11,116 bases of DNA, taken from positions 1 to 11,116 of the forward strand of contig QFPJ01000063.1 of assembly GCA_003241685.1 (NCBI GenBank), in the 5' to 3' direction. The position numbers and the translations under genes were made by a program. Shown piece by piece: positions 1 through 5,643 of this stretch. Origin of the DNA: Sphingopyxis macrogoltabida. GTDB taxonomy: Bacteria; Pseudomonadota; Alphaproteobacteria; Sphingomonadales; Sphingomonadaceae. How positions within the stretch are numbered: the first letter of the stretch is position 1; the number at the start of each line of letters is the position of its first letter. The notes under the pieces were generated by a model. The model was not told the DNA's origin, searched no databases, and saw only the letters and a list, made by a program, of their open reading frames with translations.

Positions 1-350
1 GGCTTCAGGAAGCGCTGCTGGAGATCGGGACTGCCGACATGGCCGAGCAGATACATATTGCCCTCGTCGGGCGCGGCCGTGTTGCACGCCAGCGGGCCGA
101 GCGGCGACAGGCCGCTCCGGATCAGCACATAGGCCGTCTCCGCCTGCGTCAGATGACTGCCGTCCGCCAGGATATGCGGCGTCAGCACCCCCACCGCCCG
201 CGCCTTGTCCTTCAGTTCATCGACCAGCGCATCGGTCGGCGCGCCATGATGGTCGCGGCGCGGATCGGCCTCATAAGGCACCACCACGTCGCGCACAAAC
301 GCCTCGACACGCTCGCCGATCGCGGCGGCGCGGTCGGAAGGGGCGGTCAT
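1..350 (-). CDS. acyl-CoA dehydrogenase, N-terminal part (3' end outside window)
   Basis: The first 116 codons are visible; the gene runs off the left edge. The protein starts MTAPSDRAAAIGERVEAFVR and continues with a helical N-terminal domain. The stretch ACNTAAPDEGNMYLL (about residues 91-105) is typical of the ACAD10/11-like branch of acyl-CoA dehydrogenases. Family members are cytoplasmic FAD enzymes that oxidise acyl-CoA to enoyl-CoA, passing electrons to electron-transfer flavoprotein. The FAD and catalytic-base regions lie beyond the window, so substrate and activity cannot be judged. The ATG at 350 is the only plausible start: the frame upstream has no ATG, GTG or TTG before a stop, and GAGG lies 7 nt upstream. 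The start overlaps the stop of a 26-codon leader ORF (ATGA), and a MerR-like palindrome lies about 120 bp upstream. Family assignment is fairly sure; specificity is unknown. Confidence 0.85.
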   Translation of the reverse strand, partial: MTAPSDRAAAIGERVEAFVRDVVVPYEADPRRDHHGAPTDALVDELKDKARAVGVLTPHILADGSHLTQAETAYVLIRSGLSPLGPLACNTAAPDEGNMYLLGHVGSPDLQQRFLK

Positions 351-427
351 GCCGCAGCCTCGCCGGCGCCTGCTTTGACCAGAACAGGCGTTTTGGCCAG
401 AACAGGCCGATCAATCTGCAATGCCAT
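347..427 (-). CDS. 26-codon leader ORF coupled to acyl-CoA dehydrogenase
   Basis: This short ORF reads MALQIDRPVLAKTPVLVKAG then AGEAAA and stop. Its ATG sits 6 nt after a strong Shine-Dalgarno (GGGAGAGG), better than the one for the dehydrogenase itself. Its TGA overlaps the dehydrogenase ATG as ATGA, the usual layout for translational coupling. An in-frame ATG at 448 would add seven residues but has no ribosome site. Inside it, an 18-bp tandem repeat encodes PVLAKT/PVLVKA. I recognise no protein family, and it lacks a run of one amino acid as in attenuator peptides. It may only deliver ribosomes to the downstream start, or it could be a chance ORF. The layout is seen directly; function is inference. 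Confidence 0.45.
   Translation of the reverse strand: MALQIDRPVLAKTPVLVKAGAGEAAA
373..408 (-). repeat. two tandem 18-bp copies in the leader ORF
   Basis: On the plus strand 373-390 and 391-408 are head-to-tail copies with 15 of 18 positions identical and an exact core CCAGAACAGGC. The period is a whole number of codons, so it duplicates a six-residue unit. It could be a recent slippage duplication in the leader peptide, or a paired protein- or RNA-binding site. Confidence 0.6.
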
Positions 428-433
428 CCGAAT

Positions 434-441
434 CCTCTCCC
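434..441 (-). promoter_or_regulatory. strong Shine-Dalgarno of the leader ORF
   Basis: On the minus strand GGGAGAGG lies 6 nt before the ATG at 427. It is what makes the 26-codon ORF credible and selects that ATG over the one at 448. Confidence 0.5.
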
Positions 442-448
442 GCCACAT

Positions 449-676
449 GGTCAGCGTTCAACCGGACGTTGACGTAAGCGTCAAGTGATAATCGACCCGC
501 TAAAGGCAAGTTGCCGTAAGGGCAGGGCAGCAGGGCGGCCGGGGGTGCTGCGCGTTCGCCGGGCCGGACGCGGGCATCGGCCTATCATCCTGTCCGGCAG
601 CATCTGTTCGGGAAGGTCGCGGCATCGGGCCCGGCGCCGAAGGAAGGGCCGATCGACAGCCACCCCATCAAAACGG
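449..676. other. intergenic region between tRNA-Lys and the leader ORF
   Basis: Short open frames here on both strands are arginine/proline-rich and resemble no family, so I see no gene. The stretch holds the palindrome at 469-484 and an imperfect inverted repeat (624-632 with 646-653, ATCGGGCCC against GGGCCGAT, one bulge). That hairpin could mark the 3' end of the tRNA transcript, but it is not followed by a T run on either strand. Confidence 0.5.
469..484. promoter_or_regulatory. palindrome resembling a MerR-family (LiuR-like) operator
   Basis: TTGACGTAAGCGTCAA is a perfect inverted repeat of 6 bp with a 4-bp centre, upstream of the leader ORF and acyl-CoA dehydrogenase. MerR-family regulators of fatty-acid and branched-chain amino-acid breakdown in proteobacteria (LiuR type) bind ACGT-rich palindromes of about this length, and such genes commonly include acyl-CoA dehydrogenases. 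A related half-site, CGTTCAA, lies at 455-461. No convincing -10 box is visible, and no regulator gene is in the window. The palindrome is certain; the regulator assignment is inference from memory of the motif. Confidence 0.4.
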
Positions 677-752
677 TGGTGAGCCCTGCTGGGTTCGAAC
701 CAGCGACCTACTGATTAAAAGTCAGTTGCTCTACCGACTGAGCTAAGGGCCC
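677..752 (-). tRNA. tRNA-Lys (anticodon UUU)
   Basis: The minus strand folds into a full 76-nt cloverleaf including an encoded CCA end. The acceptor arm is GGGCCCT paired with AGGGCTC (one G-U), the D arm holds AGCTCAGTCGGTAGAGC, the anticodon stem-loop is ACTGACTTTTAATCAGT with TTT as anticodon, and the T arm holds GGTTCGAACC. The discriminator base is A. It reads lysine codons AAA and AAG. The gene is 41 bp downstream of folK on the same strand, so it may be read from its own promoter or through from folK. It shows no sign of being an integration site. Confidence 0.97.
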
Positions 753-790
753 ATCGCGGTGCCGCGGAGCGGCGCGCGAAGTGAGCCGCC

Positions 791-819
791 GCCCTAGTGC
801 GCCGATGCGCCGGGGTCAA
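791..819 (-). promoter_or_regulatory. weak candidate promoter for tRNA-Lys inside folK 3' end
   Basis: On the minus strand TTGACC (819-814) is separated by 17 bp from TAGGGC (796-791), which includes the folK stop codon. The -35 is good and the spacing ideal, but the -10 matches poorly. Initiation about 784 would give a roughly 30-nt leader before the tRNA. The call is offered because no better promoter is visible. Confidence 0.22.
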
Positions 820-1333
820 CCGGCTTCGGTCGCCGCAAACGCGCGAGCAGGTGGCGGACGCTGCGCTGCGCGAGGGGGTGCCGCCAGCGCGGCGCGACCG
901 ACGCGAGCGGCGCCAGCACGAAGTCGCGATCGGCCATCGCCGCGTGCGGGATGGTCAGGCCGCCGTCGCTCCACGCGCCGCCCGACCAGAGCAATATGTC
1001 GAGATCGAGGGTGCGCGTGCCCCAGCGTTGACCCAGGCGGCGGCCGAAGGCGCGTTCGATCGCCTGGAGGCGTTCGAGCATCGCGTCCGGCGCCAGCGGC
1101 GAGGCGACCAGCGCCACCGCATTGGCGTAGCGCCGCCGCGAGGGGCCGAGCGGCGCGCTGTCGATGATCGCGCTGGCGTCGACGGGTTCGATGTCGTCGC
1201 TTTCGAGCGCCGCCAGCGCGGCGAGCAGGACGCGCCGCGGATCGCCGAAGCGGGCATGACGGCGATTCGATCCAAGGCCGATCGCATAAAGGGGCAGGGG
1301 TTCTGCGCGGGGCAGGGGCGTTGCGCGGGTCAT
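794..1333 (-). CDS. folK: 2-amino-4-hydroxy-6-hydroxymethyldihydropteridine pyrophosphokinase (HPPK)
   Basis: The 179-residue protein is FolK, which transfers pyrophosphate from ATP to 6-hydroxymethyl-dihydropterin in cytoplasmic tetrahydrofolate synthesis. The family signature is visible: YAIGLGSN at 16-23, RWGTRTLDLDILLW at 103-116 with the two magnesium-binding aspartates D110 and D112, and IPHAAMADRDFVLAPL at 128-143. It is a little longer than the usual ~160 residues because of an N-terminal extension before YAIGLGSN. That extension is made of a duplicated six-residue unit, RATPLP/RAEPLP, encoded by an 18-bp tandem repeat. The ATG at 1333 is the only good start. It lies 23 bp from the divergent glycosylase gene, so the two promoters must overlap neighbouring coding sequence. 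Other folate genes are not nearby. Assignment is secure. Confidence 0.95.
   Translation of the reverse strand: MTRATPLPRAEPLPLYAIGLGSNRRHARFGDPRRVLLAALAALESDDIEPVDASAIIDSAPLGPSRRRYANAVALVASPLAPDAMLERLQAIERAFGRRLGQRWGTRTLDLDILLWSGGAWSDGGLTIPHAAMADRDFVLAPLASVAPRWRHPLAQRSVRHLLARLRRPKPVDPGASAH
1292..1327 (-). repeat. 18-bp tandem duplication in folK 5' coding end
   Basis: Plus-strand copies 1292-1309 and 1310-1327 match at 15 of 18 positions (core GGGCAGGGG and TGCGCG). In frame, they encode RATPLP/RAEPLP, which accounts for most of FolK's N-terminal extension. Confidence 0.6.
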
Positions 1334-1356
1334 GCCCGGGCGCCTATCGCAGCGGC

Positions 1357-2046
1357 ATGGAAATTGACAGCCCCTTGCCCGGCACCGAGCCGCCGCGCGA
1401 TTGCCCGCGCTGTCCGCGGCTGGTCGACGCCAGGCGCCAATGCCGCGCCGAATACCCCCGCTGGTGGAATGCGCCCGTTCCCGCCTTTGGCGATCCCGCC
1501 GCCTGGCTGATGATCGCGGGACTGGCGCCGGGCAAGCATGGCGCGAACCGGACGGGCCGGCCCTTCACCGGCGATCATGCGGGCGATCTGTTGTTCGCGA
1601 CGCTGGCCGAATTCGGGCTGAGCCACGGGCGCTACGACGCCCGGATCGACGATGGCCTGACGCTGGCGGGCGCGATCATCGTCAACAGCGTCAAATGCCT
1701 GCCGCCGCAGAACAAGCCGCTGCCGGTGGAAATCGCCGCCTGCCGTCCCTTTTTCGAGGCGCAGATGGCGGCATTGCCCGCCGTCTCGGTCATCATCGCC
1801 CTGGGACGGATCGCGCATGATGCGGTGCTGCGCGCGGTCGCGGCGCGTCCGGCGCACCATCGTTTCGCCCATGGCGCCGTGCACCGGCTGCCCGATGGAC
1901 GGCATCTGGTCGATAGCTATCATTGCTCGCGCTACAACACCAACACCGGGCGGCTGACGGCGGCGATGTTCGCCGATGTGTTCCGCACCGCGTGGACGCT
2001 GCGCGATCAGACCAGCGGACGGAATTCGTCGACGACGCTGCGGTAA
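1357..2046 (+). CDS. uracil-DNA glycosylase, family 5 (UdgB-like, [4Fe-4S])
   Basis: The 229-residue protein removes uracil and probably other deaminated bases from DNA, starting base-excision repair. Four cysteines fit the iron-sulfur cluster of family 4/5 glycosylases: C16 and C19 (CPRC), then C114 and C129 with 14 residues between them. Motif A is GLAPGKHGANRTGRPFTGD at 55-73; GLAPG rather than GEAPG points to family 5. Motif B is YHCSRYNTNTGRL at 188-200. The ATG at 1357 is preferred over an in-frame TTG at 1321, which would lie inside divergent folK; the ribosome site is weak. The last 40 bases overlap the 3' end of the convergent rppH, and the C-terminal residues after about 215 look unconserved. 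Family call is strong; substrate range is inferred from family 5. Confidence 0.9.
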   Translation: MEIDSPLPGTEPPRDCPRCPRLVDARRQCRAEYPRWWNAPVPAFGDPAAWLMIAGLAPGKHGANRTGRPFTGDHAGDLLFATLAEFGLSHGRYDARIDDGLTLAGAIIVNSVKCLPPQNKPLPVEIAACRPFFEAQMAALPAVSVIIALGRIAHDAVLRAVAARPAHHRFAHGAVHRLPDGRHLVDSYHCSRYNTNTGRLTAAMFADVFRTAWTLRDQTSGRNSSTTLR

Positions 2047-2483
2047 AGCTGACGCTTGAACGGGACGATCAGTTTTTCCAGCTCGTCCAGTTCGGCCCAG
2101 CGCCAGGCGCGAAATTCGGGATGGCTGGTCCGGATGTCGATGTCGCCGTCCTGACCCATGAAGCGCATCAGGAACCAGAACTGGCGCTGGCCGCGATATT
2201 TGCCGCCCCACATCTTGCCCATCAGATGGTCGGGCAGGTCGTAGAAATGTTCGATCTTGCTGCGCGCGATGATATCGACCAGCCCGCCGTGGACGCCCGT
2301 TTCCTCGCCCAGCTCGCGGATCGCCGCCGCTTCGGGGTCCTCGCCGGGGTCGATGCCGCCCTGCGGCATCTGCCACGCCTCGCTCGACGAATCGAGCCGC
2401 TGGCCGACGAAGACGCGGCCGGTGCGGTTGGCGAGCATCACCCCGGCACAGGGGCGATAGGGCAGGGCATTGGGGTCGGTCAT
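2007..2483 (-). CDS. rppH: RNA 5'-pyrophosphohydrolase (Nudix, RppH/IalA type)
   Basis: RppH removes pyrophosphate from the 5' end of triphosphorylated mRNA and so triggers RNase-E-dependent decay. The 158-residue length is normal. The N-terminus YRPCAGVMLANRTGRVFVGQ is typical of alphaproteobacterial RppH. The Nudix box spans residues 42-64 (G42, E48, then REL-x-EE-x-G at 56-63), preceded by WQMPQGG. WGGKYRGQRQFWFL at 92-105 and the C-terminal FKRQLYRSVVDEF also fit. The ATG at 2483 overlaps the upstream esterase stop as ATGA with no strong ribosome site, suggesting translational coupling. Its 3' end overlaps the convergent glycosylase gene by 40 bp. Assignment is secure. Confidence 0.95.
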   Translation of the reverse strand: MTDPNALPYRPCAGVMLANRTGRVFVGQRLDSSSEAWQMPQGGIDPGEDPEAAAIRELGEETGVHGGLVDIIARSKIEHFYDLPDHLMGKMWGGKYRGQRQFWFLMRFMGQDGDIDIRTSHPEFRAWRWAELDELEKLIVPFKRQLYRSVVDEFRPLV

Positions 2484-3427
2484 GCGGTGCCGGTAGCTTC
2501 GGCGACGATCGCTTTCAAGACGGTCAGCGCGCCGCGCACATCGTCGGACGCGCTGGGGATCCCCTGACGCAGCGAGATAAAGCCGTGAATATTGCCCTTC
2601 GCCTCGCGATAGGTGGTCGGCACCCCGGCCTCGATCAGCTTGGCGGCATAGGCGCGGCCCTGATCGCGCAACGGGTCGAGCCCCGCCGTGATCAGCAGCG
2701 TCGGCGGCAGTCCTTCGGCGGAAAAATCGATCGGCGCGGCGCGGCGGTCGGCCGCGTCGGGCGCATATTGGTTGCCGAACCATTCCATCCCGCTGGTGGT
2801 CAGCAGATGCCCCTCGCCGAAATCGCGATAGCTTTGCCAGTCGTTGTGCGTCGTGACGGCGGGATAGATGGGGTGGATCGCCACCACCGGCTTCGACGCC
2901 GGTTCGTCGCGCAGCGCCAGCGCGGTGACGATCGTCAGATTGCCGCCCGCGCTGTCGCCCGACAGCACCAGGCCGGTGCAGGGGATATGGTCGGCGACCC
3001 AGCGCGTCGCCGCCTCGCAATCCTCCGGCGCGGCGGGGAAGGGATGTTCGGGGGCGAGCCGGTAATCGACCGCGACCACCGGCATGTCCAGGATGCGCGC
3101 CGCCTCCGCACAATAGGGATCGTGGGTTTCCAGATCGCCGATGACCCAGCCGCCACCGTGATAGAAGACCATCACCGGGCCGGGTTCGCGATCGGGGCGA
3201 TCGTCATAGAGGCGGATCGGAATGTCGCCCGCCGGGCCGGGAATCGCGCGATCCTCCACCTTTGCGATCTCGCCCCGCGGCACGTCCGCCAACTGCCCCA
3301 TCATCCGCATCATCTGCCGCGCGCCTTCGGGCGGCATGTCTTCCATCCTGGGCCCCTCCTGGGCATTCAGAAAGGCAAGAAACGCCGCCACGTCGGGGCG
3401 GGTAAAAGGGGGCGTGCCGTCGGTCAT
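2480..3427 (-). CDS. alpha/beta hydrolase, HSL-family (family IV) esterase
   Basis: The 315-residue protein belongs to the hormone-sensitive-lipase-like carboxylesterases, which hydrolyse short- to medium-chain esters. The oxyanion motif HGGG is at 90-93, the nucleophile S159 lies in GDSAGG, the acid is D251 in LDPLRDQG and the base is H281 in NIHGF. DYRLAPEHPFPAAPED at 121-136 is a further family hallmark. No signal peptide is visible, so it is probably cytoplasmic. The first ~60 residues form the cap region common in this family. GAGGGA lies 8 nt before the ATG at 3427. The gene leads a two-gene unit with rppH (4-nt overlap), an odd pairing with no obvious functional link. It diverges from korA across a 186-bp region. 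The natural substrate is unknown. Confidence 0.92.
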   Translation of the reverse strand: MTDGTPPFTRPDVAAFLAFLNAQEGPRMEDMPPEGARQMMRMMGQLADVPRGEIAKVEDRAIPGPAGDIPIRLYDDRPDREPGPVMVFYHGGGWVIGDLETHDPYCAEAARILDMPVVAVDYRLAPEHPFPAAPEDCEAATRWVADHIPCTGLVLSGDSAGGNLTIVTALALRDEPASKPVVAIHPIYPAVTTHNDWQSYRDFGEGHLLTTSGMEWFGNQYAPDAADRRAAPIDFSAEGLPPTLLITAGLDPLRDQGRAYAAKLIEAGVPTTYREAKGNIHGFISLRQGIPSASDDVRGALTVLKAIVAEATGTA

Positions 3428-3483
3428 CCTGTCGTTCCCTCTGCTGTTTTCGGGGCACAGCTATTCGCCATCGCCGGTCCAAA

Positions 3484-3500
3484 TTCAATCGCGAATTGAA
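3484..3500. promoter_or_regulatory. palindrome in the esterase/korA divergent promoter region
   Basis: TTCAATCGCGAATTGAA has perfect 6-bp arms around 5 bp. It lies in an AT-richer patch between the divergent esterase and korA. A second CAATT/AATTG pair sits at 3531-3547 around a T run, and GGCCTAGGCC at 3564-3573. It could be an operator for either gene; a weak TTGAAT -35 for the esterase would overlap it. I see no convincing korA promoter. The regulator is unknown. Confidence 0.35.
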
Positions 3501-3613
3501 ACCGACCGGGCTACCTCGCTTTGCGGCGCACAATTTTTTCTGAATTGCGGCTTTGCGCGCAGAGGCCTAGGCCAAGGGGATAAGTACGCAGGAATATAAG
3601 GCGGAAACAGCAA

Positions 3614-5491
3614 ATGGCGACAGCGGTAGCGGACCAGGCCGGACAAAATCCAGAAGACCGGCGGCAGTCCCCTCTTTCCGAAGCAATCGTGGTTCGATTC
3701 GCCGGCGACAGCGGCGACGGGATGCAGCTCACCGGCGGACAATTCACCCTGTCATCGGCGCTGGCGGGCAATGATTTTGCGACCTTTCCCGATTTCCCCG
3801 CCGAAATCCGCGCGCCGCAGGGCACGTTGTTCGGCGTGTCGGCGTTCCAGATCAATTTCGGGTCGTCGGCGATCGAGACCGCGGGCGACGCGCCCGACGT
3901 GCTCGTCGCCATGAACCCCGCGGCGCTCAAGACCAACGTGCCGCAGCTCAAGCAGGGCGGGCTCATCATCGCCGACGAGGGCGAGTTCAACGACCGCAAT
4001 CTCGCCAAGGCCAAATATGACGCCAACCCGCTGGAGGACGGCAGCCTGGCGAAATGGCAGCTGCTGAAGCTCAATATCAGCCAGCTCACCATGGATGCGG
4101 TCAAGCCCTTCGGTCTTGGCAACAAGGAAGCGCTGCGCTGCAAGAATATGTGGACGCTGGGGCTGGCGCTGTGGATGTTCGACCGCGACCGCCAGCCGCT
4201 GATCGACTGGCTGAACGCCAAATTCGCGAAGGACCCGAATCTGGCCGCGGCGAACGTCGCGGCGCTGAACGCGGGCCATGCCTATGGCGAGACCGCCGAA
4301 CTGGCGGGGCCGCTGAAACAGCATCATGTCGCGCCGGCGCCCGCCGCGCCGGGGCTGTACCGCACGCTGACGGGGGCCGAAGGCATCGCGCTGGGCCTTG
4401 TCGCGGGGGCGCAGCTTGCCGAACTGCCGATGTTCTTCGGCGGCTATCCGATCACGCCGGCGTCGGCGATCCTCCATCATCTGTCGCGGCTCAAGGAATA
4501 TGACGTCACCACCTTTCAGGCGGAGGATGAAATCGCCGCCATCTGTTCGGCGATCGGGGCGAGCTATGGCGGCGCGCTTGGCGTTACATCGTCGTCGGGT
4601 CCGGGCATCGCGCTGAAGGGCGAGGCGATGGGCCTTGCGATCATGACCGAGCTGCCGCTGGTCATCGTCAATTCGCAGCGCGGCGGCCCGTCGACCGGCT
4701 TGCCGACCAAGACCGAGCAGTCGGATCTCTATCAGGCGGTTTACGGCCGCAACGGCGATGCGCCGATGCCGGTGATCGCGGCGCGTTCGCCCGGCGATGC
4801 GTTCGACTGCGCGATCGAGGCGTGCCGCATCGCGGTGCAATATATGACCCCGGTAATGCTGCTGACCGACGGTTATATCGCCAACGCGGCCGAGCCGTGG
4901 GCGGTGCCCGACCTGACGGCGTATGAGCGTTTCCCGGTCGAATTTCTGACCGAGGTGCCGGAGGGCGGCTTCAAGCCCTATGGCCGCGACGAAAATCTGA
5001 AGCGGCCGTGGGTCAAGCCCGGCACCCCCGGCCTGCTCCACCGCATCGGCGGGATCGAGAAGGAAGTCGACACGGGTCATATCAACTATGCGCCGTCGAA
5101 CCATCAGGCGATGACCGATATTCGCAAGGCGAAGATCGACGGCATCAAGGTGCCCGAACAGATCGTCGAACTGGGCGCCGAGGGCGGCAAACTGGCGGTC
5201 GTCGGTTGGGGCTCGACCTTTGGTCCGGTCCATCAGGCGGTGCGGCGCAAGCGCGCCGAGGGCGCGGACGTCAGCCATATCCACATCCGCCACATCTGGC
5301 CGCTGCCCGCGAACCTGGGCGAGCTGCTCAAAAGCTATGACAAGGTGATCGTGCCCGAGATGAACACCGGCCAGCTCAAGACCGTGCTGCGCGACCAGTA
5401 TCTGGTCGATGCGAAGCCGGTGAACAAGGTGTCGGGCCAGCCCTTCACCATCGCCGAAATCGAAGCCGCGATCGAGGAGGCTTTGGCATGA
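3614..5491 (+). CDS. korA: 2-oxoacid (2-oxoglutarate):ferredoxin oxidoreductase, fused gamma-alpha subunit
   Basis: With KorB this enzyme converts a 2-oxoacid plus CoA to acyl-CoA and CO2, reducing ferredoxin, a ferredoxin-linked counterpart of the NAD-dependent dehydrogenase. The 625-residue chain begins with the gamma domain (about 24-200; VRFAGDSGDGMQLTGGQF at 27-44) and continues with the alpha domain from about 250. The alpha domain holds GGYPITPAS at 276-284, FQAEDE at 301-306, QRGGPSTGLPTKTEQSDLYQ at 355-374 and the C-terminal region HIRHIWPLP. Fused KorA proteins of this length are typical of KorAB in aerobes. The 2-oxoglutarate call is the usual one for this type but is not proven by sequence. 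AAGGCGG precedes the ATG. Near the 3' end a strong Shine-Dalgarno leads to the ATGA overlap with a small ORF. No ferredoxin gene is in the window. Confidence 0.92.
   Translation: MATAVADQAGQNPEDRRQSPLSEAIVVRFAGDSGDGMQLTGGQFTLSSALAGNDFATFPDFPAEIRAPQGTLFGVSAFQINFGSSAIETAGDAPDVLVAMNPAALKTNVPQLKQGGLIIADEGEFNDRNLAKAKYDANPLEDGSLAKWQLLKLNISQLTMDAVKPFGLGNKEALRCKNMWTLGLALWMFDRDRQPLIDWLNAKFAKDPNLAAANVAALNAGHAYGETAELAGPLKQHHVAPAPAAPGLYRTLTGAEGIALGLVAGAQLAELPMFFGGYPITPASAILHHLSRLKEYDVTTFQAEDEIAAICSAIGASYGGALGVTSSSGPGIALKGEAMGLAIMTELPLVIVNSQRGGPSTGLPTKTEQSDLYQAVYGRNGDAPMPVIAARSPGDAFDCAIEACRIAVQYMTPVMLLTDGYIANAAEPWAVPDLTAYERFPVEFLTEVPEGGFKPYGRDENLKRPWVKPGTPGLLHRIGGIEKEVDTGHINYAPSNHQAMTDIRKAKIDGIKVPEQIVELGAEGGKLAVVGWGSTFGPVHQAVRRKRAEGADVSHIHIRHIWPLPANLGELLKSYDKVIVPEMNTGQLKTVLRDQYLVDAKPVNKVSGQPFTIAEIEAAIEEALA
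5475..5480 (+). promoter_or_regulatory. consensus Shine-Dalgarno inside the korA 3' end
   Basis: AGGAGG lies 7 nt before the ATG at 5488, which overlaps the korA stop as ATGA. It is the best ribosome site seen in the window and would serve the 51-codon ORF, not the annotated korB start at 5640. Confidence 0.55.
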
Positions 5492-5643
5492 GCCCGGATA
5501 GCACCCCTCATGTTCCCCCGCGAAGGCGGGGGCCCATCTCCGGCCCCGTCGATAACCAGCAAGGCGTGCTGGGGGATGCGATCGTGGGAGATGGACCCCC
5601 GCCTTCGCGGGGGAACAGGGACTTTTCAGGAATTAAACCATGA
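5488..5643 (+). CDS. 51-codon ORF bridging korA and korB, built from a palindromic repeat
   Basis: The frame opens at an ATG overlapping the korA stop (ATGA), 7 nt after AGGAGG. It runs without a stop through the whole palindromic element and closes with a TGA overlapping the korB start (ATGA). It would encode a small, proline-, glycine- and arginine-rich peptide (begins MSPDSTPHVPPRRRGPISGP, ends RDFSGIKP) with no recognisable domain. The two end overlaps and the ribosome site suggest that ribosomes could pass from korA to korB without leaving the mRNA. One reading is that the ATG at 5488 was once the korB start, before the element entered. Equally, the peptide may be without function and the frame a coincidence. 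korB has its own AGGA site. Confidence 0.4.
   Translation: MSPDSTPHVPPRRRGPISGPVDNQQGVLGDAIVGDGPPPSRGNRDFSGIKP
5511..5617. repeat. REP/MITE-like palindromic element between korA and korB
   Basis: Two 31-bp arms, 5511-5541 and 5587-5617, are inverted repeats with a single mismatch. Each arm contains its own hairpin, CCCCCGCGAAGGCGGGGG (7-bp stem, GAAG loop). The 45-bp centre has a third hairpin, CCAGCA-AGGCG-TGCTGG at 5556-5572. From memory, GCGAAGGCGGG-type palindromes are dispersed in many copies in sphingomonad genomes; this cannot be checked here. No target-site duplication is evident. In the RNA it would form a very stable structure between the two subunit genes. Confidence 0.9.

Noticed and set aside
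382..403. Two GAAC words resembling an alphaproteobacterial SOS box
   Set aside because: The words are 14 bases apart, not the 7 expected for LexA; they are explained by the 18-bp tandem repeat.
677..752. tRNA-Lys as an integration site for a mobile element
   Set aside because: There is no integrase, no duplicated tRNA 3' end and no foreign-looking genes on either side.
761..773. GCCGC-GGA-GCGGC hairpin between folK and tRNA-Lys as a terminator
   Set aside because: The stem is only 5 bp with no T run on the minus strand; in DNA of this GC content such hairpins are common by chance.
3433..3448. GTTC followed by TGTT near the esterase start, resembling an SOS box
   Set aside because: The second half-site is wrong and the spacing does not give GTTC-N7-GTTC.
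3752..5293. 513-residue open frame on the minus strand opposite korA
   Set aside because: It is arginine-rich with no family resemblance, and is an antisense shadow of the clearly conserved korA frame in GC-rich DNA. The same applies to 1330-2376 and 5508-6818 on the minus strand.
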